Assembly: GCA_022565415.1 (NCBI GenBank)
Contig: JAIUMT010000165.1
Location: 1-6,901, forward strand
Length of the DNA stretch: 6,901 bases
From: Balneolales bacterium
GTDB taxonomy: Bacteria; Bacteroidota; Rhodothermia; Balneolales; HLUCCA01
Direction: 5' to 3'
This document shows positions 1 to 4,515 of this stretch, piece by piece. The translations under genes were made by a program, and so were the position numbers. Every line of letters starts with the position of its first letter. The stretch's first letter is position 1. Below the pieces are notes generated by a model. That model searched no databases. It was not told the origin of the DNA and was given only the letters and a program-made list of their open reading frames with translations.

Positions 1-735
1 ATTAAAAAGGTAAATACCTACCTAAAAGACCATGACGTAACCGGACTCGATCTTCAGATTCTGGCGCCCGTTGAAGCTACTAAATTAACACTGAATCGCG
101 CCAAAGAAGGCAAAGACACCATTTCCGTAACTGGAAACGTGTTGAGAGATTATCTCACCGACCTCTTCCCTATTTTGGAATTGAACACCTCAGCCAAAAT
201 GCTTTCGATTGTACCGTTGATGAACGGAGGCGGACTTTTCGAAACCGGTGCGGGTGGATCAGCGCCAAAACACATCCAGCAGTTCATCAGCGAAGGATAC
301 CTGCGTTGGGACTCCCTCGGAGAATTTCTGGCATTAGCGGTATCATTCGAACATTTGGGACGGGTGTTTAGCAACAAACGCGCAGCTGTTCTTGCGGAGA
401 CTCTGGATGTCGCAAACGCCAAGTTCCTGTCGGAGAACAAATCTCCTGCTCGAAAACTCGGCGAAATCGACAACCGCGGATCGCATTTCTATCTGGCTAC
501 ATATTGGGCACAGGCACTTGCGAATCAGGATAAAGATGCCGACTTGAAAACGATCTTTACTCCGATAGCGAAGGAACTGACCGAGAACGAAGCTAAGATT
601 AATCAGGAATTGATTGCAGCACAAGGCAAAGCACAGGAAATCGGTGGATATTTCCATCCAGACGATAAACTTGCCAGCCGGGCAATGCGTCCGAGTGAAA
701 CCTTGAACGTAGTTTTAGCCAAATTGAAGAGCTAA
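1..735 (+). CDS. icd: Monomeric NADP-dependent isocitrate dehydrogenase, C-terminal part
   Basis: The frame is open from base 1 and ends at TAA 733-735, giving the last 244 residues of a protein normally about 740 long; the start lies outside the window. The enzyme decarboxylates isocitrate to 2-oxoglutarate with NADP+ in the cytosol (TCA cycle). Hallmarks of the monomeric family are visible: NGGGLFETGAGGSAPKH at window residues about 75-91, LRWDSLGEFLAL from 101, and DNRGSHFYLATYWAQAL from about 157. His91, Arg102 and Arg151 have the same mutual spacing as His589, Arg600 and Arg649 of the Azotobacter vinelandii enzyme, which are reported to hold the NADP 2'-phosphate, so NADP use is well supported. 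The dimeric IDH family is unrelated at this level. There is no frameshift, and base composition is richer in G+C than in the insert that follows. The gene is probably the end of its transcript, given the terminator 23 bases downstream. Confidence 0.96.
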   Translation: MKKVNTYLKDHDVTGLDLQILAPVEATKLTLNRAKEGKDTISVTGNVLRDYLTDLFPILELNTSAKMLSIVPLMNGGGLFETGAGGSAPKHIQQFISEGYLRWDSLGEFLALAVSFEHLGRVFSNKRAAVLAETLDVANAKFLSENKSPARKLGEIDNRGSHFYLATYWAQALANQDKDADLKTIFTPIAKELTENEAKINQELIAAQGKAQEIGGYFHPDDKLASRAMRPSETLNVVLAKLKS

Positions 736-757
736 ACGAGCAGCGTATTGTATTTAG

Positions 758-794
758 AGTCCCGGCACTTCATTGTGTTCGGGACTTTTTTTTT
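758..794 (+). terminator. Intrinsic terminator of the isocitrate dehydrogenase gene
   Basis: AGTCCCG (758-764) pairs perfectly with CGGGACT (780-786). The inner part GCAC/GTGT continues the stem with one wobble pair and one bulged base, and the loop is TTCATT. Nine T residues follow on the plus strand (786-794). This is a textbook rho-independent terminator starting 23 bases after the stop codon. Confidence 0.93.
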
Positions 795-821
795 GCTCTC
801 ATGATTTTTTAGACATGTTTG

Positions 822-841
822 TGAAAGCTTCTGAAAGCTTC
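822..841. repeat. 10-bp tandem duplication at the IS edge
   Basis: TGAAAGCTTC occurs twice back to back (822-831 and 832-841). The related copy near 4297 has the unit only once. The second unit is also the first part of the 37-bp repeat. It may be a slippage product or a trace of the insertion event; no matching copy is seen beyond the other edge of the IS relic near 1200. Confidence 0.8.
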
Positions 842-868
842 CCCGAAAGTAGCTACGGTATAAACTGT
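832..868 (+). repeat. 37-bp direct repeat, left copy (IS edge)
   Basis: These 37 bases are identical, in the same orientation, to 4297-4333. The segment runs from TGAAAGCTTCCCCG through AAAGTAGCTACGG to TATAAACTGT. Bases 856-868 encode the last residues (QFIP) of the truncated transposase on the minus strand; the outer part looks like an IS terminal repeat. One base further out (G at 821 and 4296) also matches if the tandem 10-mer here is collapsed. The copy therefore spans the deletion junction of the IS relic. Confidence 0.95.
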
Positions 869-1098
869 CCATTGCGATCACGGGGAATGCGTAGTTCGAG
901 AATCTGACCGTTGCCGTAAATACGGCCAGGACGGTAGCCATTGGCTTTATTAAAGCTGCCTTGGTCTGCGAGTTCTTCGTTACGCTCCGCGCGCATCATG
1001 GCATTCAAGGTCATTTCCAATATATCGTTTAACCCGTGGTCCTTATTCTTGATATGGTTGTAAATAAGCGCGTTCAGCTGTAATTTGGTGAATTCCAT
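853..1098 (-). pseudogene. Truncated IS256-family (Mutator-type) transposase, N-terminal fragment
   Basis: The 81-residue reading frame starts at ATG 1098-1096 behind AAGGAG (4-nt spacing) and ends at TAG 855-853. Intact transposases of this family have about 400 residues and a DDE catalytic core. Here only the N-terminal region survives: ILEMTLNAMMRAERNEEL (about 26-43), NGYRPG (53-58) and the very characteristic LRIPRDRNGQFIP (69-81). The family consensus at this last motif is close to PRDRNG-x-F-x-P, after which the catalytic domain should follow; instead the stop falls inside the 37-bp repeat that forms the element's edge. All three catalytic acidic residues are missing, so the product cannot transpose DNA. 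A residual DNA-binding or inhibitory role is possible but unsupported. Confidence 0.88.
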
Positions 1099-1100
1099 TG

Positions 1101-1160
1101 GTCTCCTTGTCTTGGGTTTTACTTGGTTTTGTAGTTATTACCAAACCTAAGCAAGGAGAC
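1101..1160 (-). promoter_or_regulatory. Hairpin sequestering the transposase ribosome binding site
   Basis: GTCTCCTTG (1101-1109) and CAAGGAGAC (1152-1160) are perfect 9-bp complements, with further interrupted pairing inside (TTGGT 1123-1127 with ACCAA 1140-1144). On the minus strand the 1101-1109 arm is the transposase Shine-Dalgarno sequence. A transcript entering from outside would contain both arms and hide the site; a transcript started inside the loop would not. IS10 and IS50 use this logic against read-through expression; its use here is inferred from the sequence. Confidence 0.6.
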
Positions 1161-1290
1161 TATTTTATTCTATTCCAGACACACTTTTTGGGAAACTATC
1201 ATCTCTGTTTCTGTATCAACAAAAGATGTAGTTGCTTGGTTGCTTACGATAGTATGATATATCGGTCTTTCATAAGAGAAAGCTAGATGC

Positions 1291-2394
1291 CTAAAATTCT
1301 AGCACCAGTAACTTATTAGGTTCTTCCATTCTGACTTCAAATCCCAAAATGACCGAACCGCTAATGGATTGTATAGTAAAATCTCTTGGAGCCCTAAGAT
1401 GATTAGTCTCGTTTGACTCGAAATTATGGATCAAAACAAAGGTGTTATCTCCACCATAATACTGAATTGCTCCAACCATAATGTTCCCATCTCTTGCTAT
1501 AGAACGCATTTGTATCAATTCATACGTACTTGAAGGCTTAGTTTGAGGCGAAACACCTGGAAGTGTAATGTTATCGACTCGACCAAATTTTTTAGATATA
1601 AATTCTCGACTCATATCGGTTTGAGGTCGATTTGAATGTGGCTCATTCAATTCGATTCGCTCCAATACCTCTGATTTCACATTGTAACTGTAGACTACCA
1701 AAGAGTCATAAAGGAAATAATTGAATGATTTGGAGTCCGAAAACCAACCCCCATTCGTAAACATTTGAGATTGGGAAAAATGAATGTCGGGAAAATGATT
1801 TGGTATATGCAAATGCTCTCTAACCGGCAGAAAGTTATCATCCAATTCTACTAGGGTTAAATCTTTTCGAAACCCACTTCCCGCCAAAACGGCCCAATTT
1901 TTGCCATTAATATGATGAACACTTCGATAATGGCCACTTAGTTTAGCCAAGTTCAATGCAGTTTCGCCAACAAATTCAATGTTCCTTTCGAGAACCTTAA
2001 AACGTATAATTTTACTGTTCATCAAGTCTAAAACATATAAATCATTCTCTGGGGTCAATTCGATATGATTTATGCTACCAAACTCTCCTGGTCCACGTCC
2101 TTCTCGGCCATTTTTGGCGTAAAACTCGCCTTTGGGACCCAATAAATACAAGCAAGTTTCCCCACCTCTAGGTTGATTAACCAGCACAAAATTCCCGTAT
2201 TTGTCTCGCAATGGATGCTGAGGCAAATATATATCATGATTTTCCAAAGGGATTTCGATTAATGAGATTATAGGTATTTCAACTAAATCTTGCACAACTG
2301 CTCGAACAAATGGATCTGTATTCTCCTCAACACTTTGAGAACAAGCTGTTAGGAATAGGAACAAAAGTAGTAAATTGATCGAGTACTTGAACAT
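1291..2394 (-). CDS. Lipoprotein with 6-bladed beta-propeller fold
   Basis: A 367-residue protein with a lysine-containing hydrophobic leader and the lipobox LTAC at residues 15-18, so it should be cleaved before Cys18 and lipid-anchored in the envelope, as SusD-like and other Bacteroidota surface lipoproteins are. The remainder resembles the 6-bladed beta-propeller (DUF5128/BF4221-like) families. Evidence includes RDKYGNFVLVN (about 63-73), the signature GREGRGPGEFGSINHIEL (about 96-113), and LYVLDLMNSKIIRF immediately after it, a typical propeller blade pattern of short beta strands and turns. Length is normal and there is no frameshift. No enzymatic motif is apparent; such proteins are usually assumed to bind ligands or partners. 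The start is ATG 2394-2392; upstream is AT-rich with no Shine-Dalgarno sequence, which is common in Bacteroidota. It lies on the same strand as the peptide genes, 416 bp downstream of them, and probably has its own promoter. Confidence 0.88.
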   Translation of the reverse strand: MFKYSINLLLLFLFLTACSQSVEENTDPFVRAVVQDLVEIPIISLIEIPLENHDIYLPQHPLRDKYGNFVLVNQPRGGETCLYLLGPKGEFYAKNGREGRGPGEFGSINHIELTPENDLYVLDLMNSKIIRFKVLERNIEFVGETALNLAKLSGHYRSVHHINGKNWAVLAGSGFRKDLTLVELDDNFLPVREHLHIPNHFPDIHFSQSQMFTNGGWFSDSKSFNYFLYDSLVVYSYNVKSEVLERIELNEPHSNRPQTDMSREFISKKFGRVDNITLPGVSPQTKPSSTYELIQMRSIARDGNIMVGAIQYYGGDNTFVLIHNFESNETNHLRAPRDFTIQSISGSVILGFEVRMEEPNKLLVLEF

Positions 2395-2578
2395 AGTTTA
2401 TTAAGCTAAATGGAATATGATGACCCAATACTAAATCTATATGTGCCGTCTTGTATGAGCTGTTGAGAGTCGTTAAGCGATAATTTAGTAATATGCCGCT
2501 GAATTCCAAACAACCTGAATGGTTTTTCCGTTTAGATTCGCAATTCAAACCCAACGTAAAAAATACTAGATATTGTTC

Positions 2579-2607
2579 AATAAATCATTGAAGCTCAACC
2601 TAGTCAA
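2579..2607 (-). promoter_or_regulatory. Candidate promoter for the beta-propeller lipoprotein
   Basis: On the minus strand TTGACT (2607-2602) and TTTATT (2584-2579) are separated by 17 bases, matching a sigma-70-like layout with a good -35 and a 4/6 -10. A transcript starting near 2572 would have a leader of about 180 bases. Bacteroidota promoters often have a different -7 element, which I do not see here. In AT-rich DNA such matches arise by chance, so this is tentative. Confidence 0.25.
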
Positions 2608-2613
2608 ATAGCG

Positions 2614-2634
2614 TTAACCTCATAGAGGTTAGTT
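2614..2634. promoter_or_regulatory. Dyad site 1 (candidate operator)
   Basis: TAACCTC (2615-2621) and GAGGTTA (2625-2631) form a perfect 7-bp inverted repeat with spacer ATA. In the form TTAACCT-N6-GGTTAGTT the site matches 3389-3407 at all 15 fixed bases; only the spacer length differs. It lies just upstream of the candidate lipoprotein promoter, a typical place for an activator. It could be a binding site for the adjacent HTH protein; this is inference. Confidence 0.4.
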
Positions 2635-2748
2635 ATATAAAAGGTTATATGATAAATCTTAAAGACTTTCTCACACTATTGTATACTGTAATGCTACATT
2701 CTAAACAAACAGTGCTAATACATTTAATAACAATAAATTTAAACTAAC

Positions 2749-2786
2749 AATCATACATAGTTTTTATTAAAAAACTATGTATGATT
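2749..2786 (-). terminator. Perfect 17-bp hairpin downstream of peptide A
   Basis: Bases 2749-2765 (AATCATACATAGTTTTT) are exactly complementary to 2770-2786 around the loop ATTA. The hairpin begins 24 bases after the peptide A stop codon. It is very long and perfect but AT-rich; the minus-strand 3' side is not followed by a clean U tract beyond the one inside the stem. A terminator or mRNA 3'-end stabiliser for the peptide transcript is the likeliest role; it is symmetric and could work on both strands. Confidence 0.6.
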
Positions 2787-2810
2787 AAATCAATCAACCT
2801 TTTAGTGTGA

Positions 2811-3044
2811 CTATGTTGGAGTAATACACATGATGCGCCAAAAAGTATGACAACCCTGATTAAAACCAGCCCAACTCTGATAATCATCAAATTGATCGTA
2901 AGGATTTGCATCATAACAATTATCAAGTAAATTCTCACAATTTGAAGGCTCTGCTTTCAAATTGTGAATTGGACTAAGAAATATAAACAACACCAAAAGT
3001 GCCAAACTGACAGCTAATTTAGTCTTAGAATATGTATTTTTCAT
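2811..3044 (-). CDS. Small secreted four-cysteine peptide A (unknown family)
   Basis: Using ATG 3044-3042 the product has 77 residues; an in-frame ATG at 3056 would add four. I prefer the inner one because it starts MKN and gives a normal signal peptide, but neither has a clear Shine-Dalgarno sequence. Residues 1-31 are a classic signal peptide: basic N-region, hydrophobic core LAVSLALLVLFIFL, cleavage likely after LKA31. The mature peptide of about 46 residues is acidic and aromatic-rich, with four cysteines at 36, 43, 65 and 73 (C-X6-C-X21-C-X7-C), suggesting two disulfides after export. The motifs CYDANPYD and IMCITP recur in peptide B. There is no lipobox, no double-glycine leader and no bacteriocin motif I recognise. 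It lies about 76 bp downstream of peptide B on the same strand without a terminator between, so the two are probably co-transcribed. Function unknown. Confidence 0.75.
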   Translation of the reverse strand: MKNTYSKTKLAVSLALLVLFIFLSPIHNLKAEPSNCENLLDNCYDANPYDQFDDYQSWAGFNQGCHTFWRIMCITPT

Positions 3045-3120
3045 TGTATATACCATTATTTGTATAAGTGATTTTGGTTTAGTTAAAAAGATGATAAATA
3101 AAACAAGTAGTTCTGTGATA

Positions 3121-3360
3121 TCACTCAGGTTGAATACACATCAAGGCATGTGCAGTTTGGCATCCCTCCATGTGACCCATGTACGCGTCAGTTTCGTCAA
3201 TCATATCATAGGGATTTGATATGTAACATAGGTAAAGTCCCATTATACAATCAGAGTCTGATGGCTGTGCATTGATTTTTATTGGTTGTGACAATATGAG
3301 ACACAAGACAATAGCCCCAATAGTTTTGTAAAAGCTTATGTTTTCTATTGACTTAAGCAT
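3121..3360 (-). CDS. Small secreted four-cysteine peptide B (paralogue of A)
   Basis: Start at ATG 3360-3358, chosen over the in-frame TTG at 3366 because AGGAG lies 7 bases upstream of it; the product has 79 residues. The signal peptide spans residues 1-31 with hydrophobic core TIGAIVLCLILS and probable cleavage after INA31. The mature part of 48 residues has cysteines at 38, 45, 67 and 75, exactly the C-X6-C-X21-C-X7-C spacing of peptide A. From the shared Pro-Ser onward the two mature peptides have about 19 identities over 45 aligned positions, including CY, NPYD, the GC pair and MCI-x-P. The signal peptides are not similar, so selection appears to act on the mature part. It sits 105 bp downstream of the HTH gene on the same strand. 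I do not recognise the family; envelope, signal or antagonistic peptide roles are all open. Confidence 0.78.
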   Translation of the reverse strand: MLKSIENISFYKTIGAIVLCLILSQPIKINAQPSDSDCIMGLYLCYISNPYDMIDETDAYMGHMEGCQTAHALMCIQPE

Positions 3361-3367
3361 AAGCAAT

Positions 3368-3372
3368 CTCCT
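3368..3372 (-). promoter_or_regulatory. Shine-Dalgarno sequence of peptide B
   Basis: Minus-strand AGGAG, 7 bases before ATG 3360. It decides the start codon against the upstream TTG, which overlaps the spacer. Confidence 0.75.
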
Positions 3373-3388
3373 ATTTAGTTATTCAAGC

Positions 3389-3407
3389 TTAACCTTAGTG
3401 GTTAGTT
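3389..3407. promoter_or_regulatory. Dyad site 2 (candidate operator)
   Basis: TTAACCT (3389-3395), four bases, then GGTTAGTT (3400-3407); TAACC/GGTTA is the inverted core. It is the partner of dyad site 1, identical at the 15 fixed bases with a spacer two bases shorter. It lies between the candidate promoter and the start of peptide B, a position suited to repression or to control within the mRNA leader. Confidence 0.4.
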
Positions 3408-3417
3408 TGTTGTTGAA

Positions 3418-3446
3418 ATTATACTATCCATTTGTAACACACACAA
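3418..3446 (-). promoter_or_regulatory. Candidate promoter for the peptide B-A genes
   Basis: On the minus strand TTGTGT (3446-3441), 17 bases, then a perfect TATAAT (3423-3418). Transcription would begin near 3411 and leave a leader of about 50 bases containing dyad site 2. The -10 is exact but the -35 only shares TTG; hence moderate confidence. Confidence 0.4.
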
Positions 3447-3465
3447 TGGGCCACTAACTACATTA

Positions 3466-3702
3466 TTATGGGCTGAACGCACCATCAATACTTTGCCGGA
3501 CATACCATTTTAACAATGCATGAGAACCTTGTAGACCTAGTTTGGCACAAATATTTTCACGGTGTCTTTTGATAGTAGCAGGAGAAAGGTATAATTCAAT
3601 TGCGATCTCTTTACAGGTCATTCCTTGTAAAGTCAAGTCTAGAACTTCATTCTCTCTCGGTGATAGTAGCTTGATAGCATCAATATAACTTATTTCACTC
3701 AT
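3466..3702 (-). CDS. GerE/LuxR-type helix-turn-helix regulator, HTH domain only
   Basis: A 78-residue protein starting at ATG 3702-3700, preceded by AGG-rich sequence (an in-frame GTG at 3714 is an alternative). Almost the whole length is one LuxR/GerE DNA-binding domain: LSPRENEVLDLTLQGMTCKE (13-32) holds the conserved P-R-E-x-E-VL start and G-x-x-x-KEIA; YLSPATIKRHRENI (38-51) is the turn plus recognition helix; KLGLQGSHALLKWYV (54-68) is the closing helix. There is no receiver, PAS or autoinducer domain, and the sequence upstream does not encode one, so it is not simply a response regulator cut by a frameshift. It may act constitutively, respond through dimerisation or partner proteins, or be a remnant kept for DNA binding. 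It is first in a same-strand row with the Cys-peptides and is the natural candidate to control them. Confidence 0.88.
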   Translation of the reverse strand: MSEISYIDAIKLLSPRENEVLDLTLQGMTCKEIAIELYLSPATIKRHRENICAKLGLQGSHALLKWYVRQSIDGAFSP

Positions 3703-3788
3703 ATACCTTTCCACCTCATAATGGAGAAAAAATGTTCACATAATTGAGACAAATTAATCCATTCTATAACTAAATTTATCTTTTTCAT
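3699..3788 (-). CDS. Possible 29-codon upstream ORF overlapping the regulator start
   Basis: On the minus strand an ATG at 3788-3786 opens 29 codons (beginning MKKINLVIEW, ending MRWKGI) whose TGA shares bases with the regulator start as ATGA. The overlap is the usual arrangement for translational coupling. No Shine-Dalgarno sequence precedes it and the peptide resembles nothing I know. It may be chance; in AT-rich DNA short frames are common. Confidence 0.2.
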   Translation of the reverse strand: MKKINLVIEWINLSQLCEHFFSIMRWKGI

Positions 3789-4121
3789 AATAGAGTACGA
3801 ATTGATTTTGCTAGACTGAATTGAGTTTGGGTACCATACAAATAATGGTTGGTGTTAGCGTAAAACGACCTGTAATTTTCTGTTATATATAAATATTATC
3901 TTCACACATATCAACGCATAATCATGCGGTCTTTCGGGGTAGCTTGGCACCAGGGATATCGGACATTAAGTTAAGCAAGCAAGCGCTTTGATAGAAGCTA
4001 AACAAAAAGACGAAACTTACAAATCACAATCATAGTTTAGTCATACATGGAGCGAATTCTCCTGCTAAATCATTATGTAGCAAAGTATTATTGATATTAA
4101 GATAGTATTTCTATACTCAAT
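3789..4121. other. Gene-free stretch with an IS-edge-like fragment
   Basis: No supportable gene on either strand. Composition changes inside it: strongly AT-rich to about 3910, then a more GC-balanced patch at about 3915-3985 containing a small inverted repeat CGCAT-AATC-ATGCG (3915-3928) and the near-copy of the IS edge at 3931-3945. The patch looks like debris of older insertions. Confidence 0.5.
3931..3945 (-). repeat. Inverted near-copy of the IS-edge core
   Basis: CTTTCGGGGTAGCTT matches the reverse complement of 836-850 and of 4300-4314 (AAGCTTCCCCGAAAG) at 14 of 15 positions. It is oriented opposite to both 37-bp copies, so with the left copy it brackets 832-3945 as an inverted pair. 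The match does not extend further in either direction, so homology is likely but not certain. Confidence 0.45.
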
Positions 4122-4289
4122 CTAATTCTTCTGTAATACCTTGATCAAGGGATGGAATGCACGATAACACCCTTCTGCCAAGTCTAGATCTTGCCTAAGC
4201 CAGCGCTTGCGCCTTACCTGTAGAATACCTTCTTTCCCTTTTAACCAGGTTAAGACTCCAGAAAGTACAAAGCTATACTGATTAACCAT
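4122..4289 (-). CDS. Short unrecognised ORF next to the right 37-bp repeat
   Basis: From ATG 4289-4287 a frame of 55 codons runs to the stop at 4122; without requiring ATG it is open upstream through the repeat to a TTG at 4403. The product starts MVNQYSFVLSGVLTWLKG, is basic in the middle (RRKRW) and ends LIKVLQKN. Base composition is closer to the flanking core genes than to the AT-rich cassette. No Shine-Dalgarno sequence and no family resemblance; most likely a fragment of a gene broken by insertion or deletion, or not coding at all. Confidence 0.15.
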   Translation of the reverse strand: MVNQYSFVLSGVLTWLKGKEGILQVRRKRWLRQDLDLAEGCYRAFHPLIKVLQKN

Positions 4290-4296
4290 GTGGTAG

Positions 4297-4333
4297 TGAA
4301 AGCTTCCCCGAAAGTAGCTACGGTATAAACTGT
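4297..4333 (+). repeat. 37-bp direct repeat, right copy
   Basis: Identical over all 37 bases to 832-868 and in the same orientation, 3465 bp away. No transposase sequence continues beyond it: after TATAAACTGT the left copy reads on into the transposase frame, whereas this copy goes into unrelated DNA. It is thus a solitary IS edge, and includes the deletion junction seen in the left copy. Confidence 0.95.
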
Positions 4334-4425
4334 AATAAATAACTACCTGTTTACCTCGTCTACAAACACTCTCAGCCCCCTTACATCCCTCAAAAAAGAA
4401 CAACTCGGCATGATTTGATAATCAT

Positions 4426-4454
4426 CCGGCAAAATATGTCCGACAATTTTCCGG
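4426..4454 (+). promoter_or_regulatory. Imperfect dyad / TCCGRCA repeats in front of the dikinase gene
   Basis: CCGG-c-AAAAT (4426-4435) pairs with ATTTTCCGG (4446-4454) with one bulged base around a 10-base loop. Seen another way, TCCGGCA, TCCGACA and TCCGGCA begin at 4425, 4439 and 4450. It lies 62-90 bases before the start codon and could be an operator or leader hairpin for the dikinase gene. Neither the regulator nor a promoter can be assigned. Confidence 0.35.
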
Positions 4455-4515
4455 CATTTTCAGGTAATTAAGAAGGTATTATTTACTAGCCTTATTCACT
4501 AAAATTATTGCCGTT

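Larger units (their letters stand above)
832..1200 (-). mobile_element. Internally deleted IS256-family insertion sequence (relic, about 370 bp)
   Basis: The right edge, read inward on the minus strand from 1200, is GATAGTTTCCCAAAAAGTGT, the style of terminus common in the IS256 (Mutator-like) family. The left edge, read inward on the plus strand, contains AGCTTCCCCGAAAGT. The two agree at about 15 of 23 positions, which is plausible for imperfect terminal inverted repeats. Between them lie only the transposase N-terminus and its 5' hairpin, so roughly the last 320 codons have been lost. No convincing target-site duplication is visible. The element cannot make transposase itself; if the ends are still functional it could be moved only in trans. 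The right boundary is fairly clear; the left boundary is an inference from the 37-bp repeat. Confidence 0.65.
2395..2810. other. Gene-free AT-rich spacer between the lipoprotein and peptide A
   Basis: About 416 bases with no credible coding frame. It contains the candidate lipoprotein promoter, dyad site 1 and the 17-bp hairpin listed separately. I looked for a further copy of the Cys-peptide pattern on either strand and saw none. Confidence 0.6.

Noticed and set aside
732..941. 69-residue minus-strand frame through the terminator and the 37-bp repeat
   Set aside because: It overlaps the real transposase fragment in another frame and runs backwards through the icd terminator. The shared SLYRSYFRGSF with the 4122-4403 frame is simply the translation of the 37-bp repeat.
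1098..1286. 62-residue plus-strand frame beginning MVSLSWVLLG
   Set aside because: It starts antisense to the transposase start and runs through the IS hairpin and terminus; no ribosome binding site and no protein-like conservation.
1267..1303. Small inverted repeats (CTTTC/GAAAG and GCTAG/CTAGC) at the lipoprotein stop
   Set aside because: Only 5-bp stems with no following U tract on the minus strand; not credible as a terminator.
2327..2554. 75-residue minus-strand frame over the lipoprotein start
   Set aside because: Out-of-frame shadow of the lipoprotein signal peptide region; no Shine-Dalgarno sequence or recognisable domain.
2744..2938. 64-residue minus-strand frame rich in Ile, Leu and Val
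   Set aside because: Overlaps peptide A in another frame and includes the palindromic hairpin; the hydrophobicity reflects AT-rich codons.
3920..3990. Possible rRNA or tRNA fragment around CCCCGAAAGACCGCATGATT
   Set aside because: The GCATGATT and GAAAG pieces resemble parts of 16S rRNA, but their order and surroundings do not fit, and no tRNA cloverleaf can be drawn.
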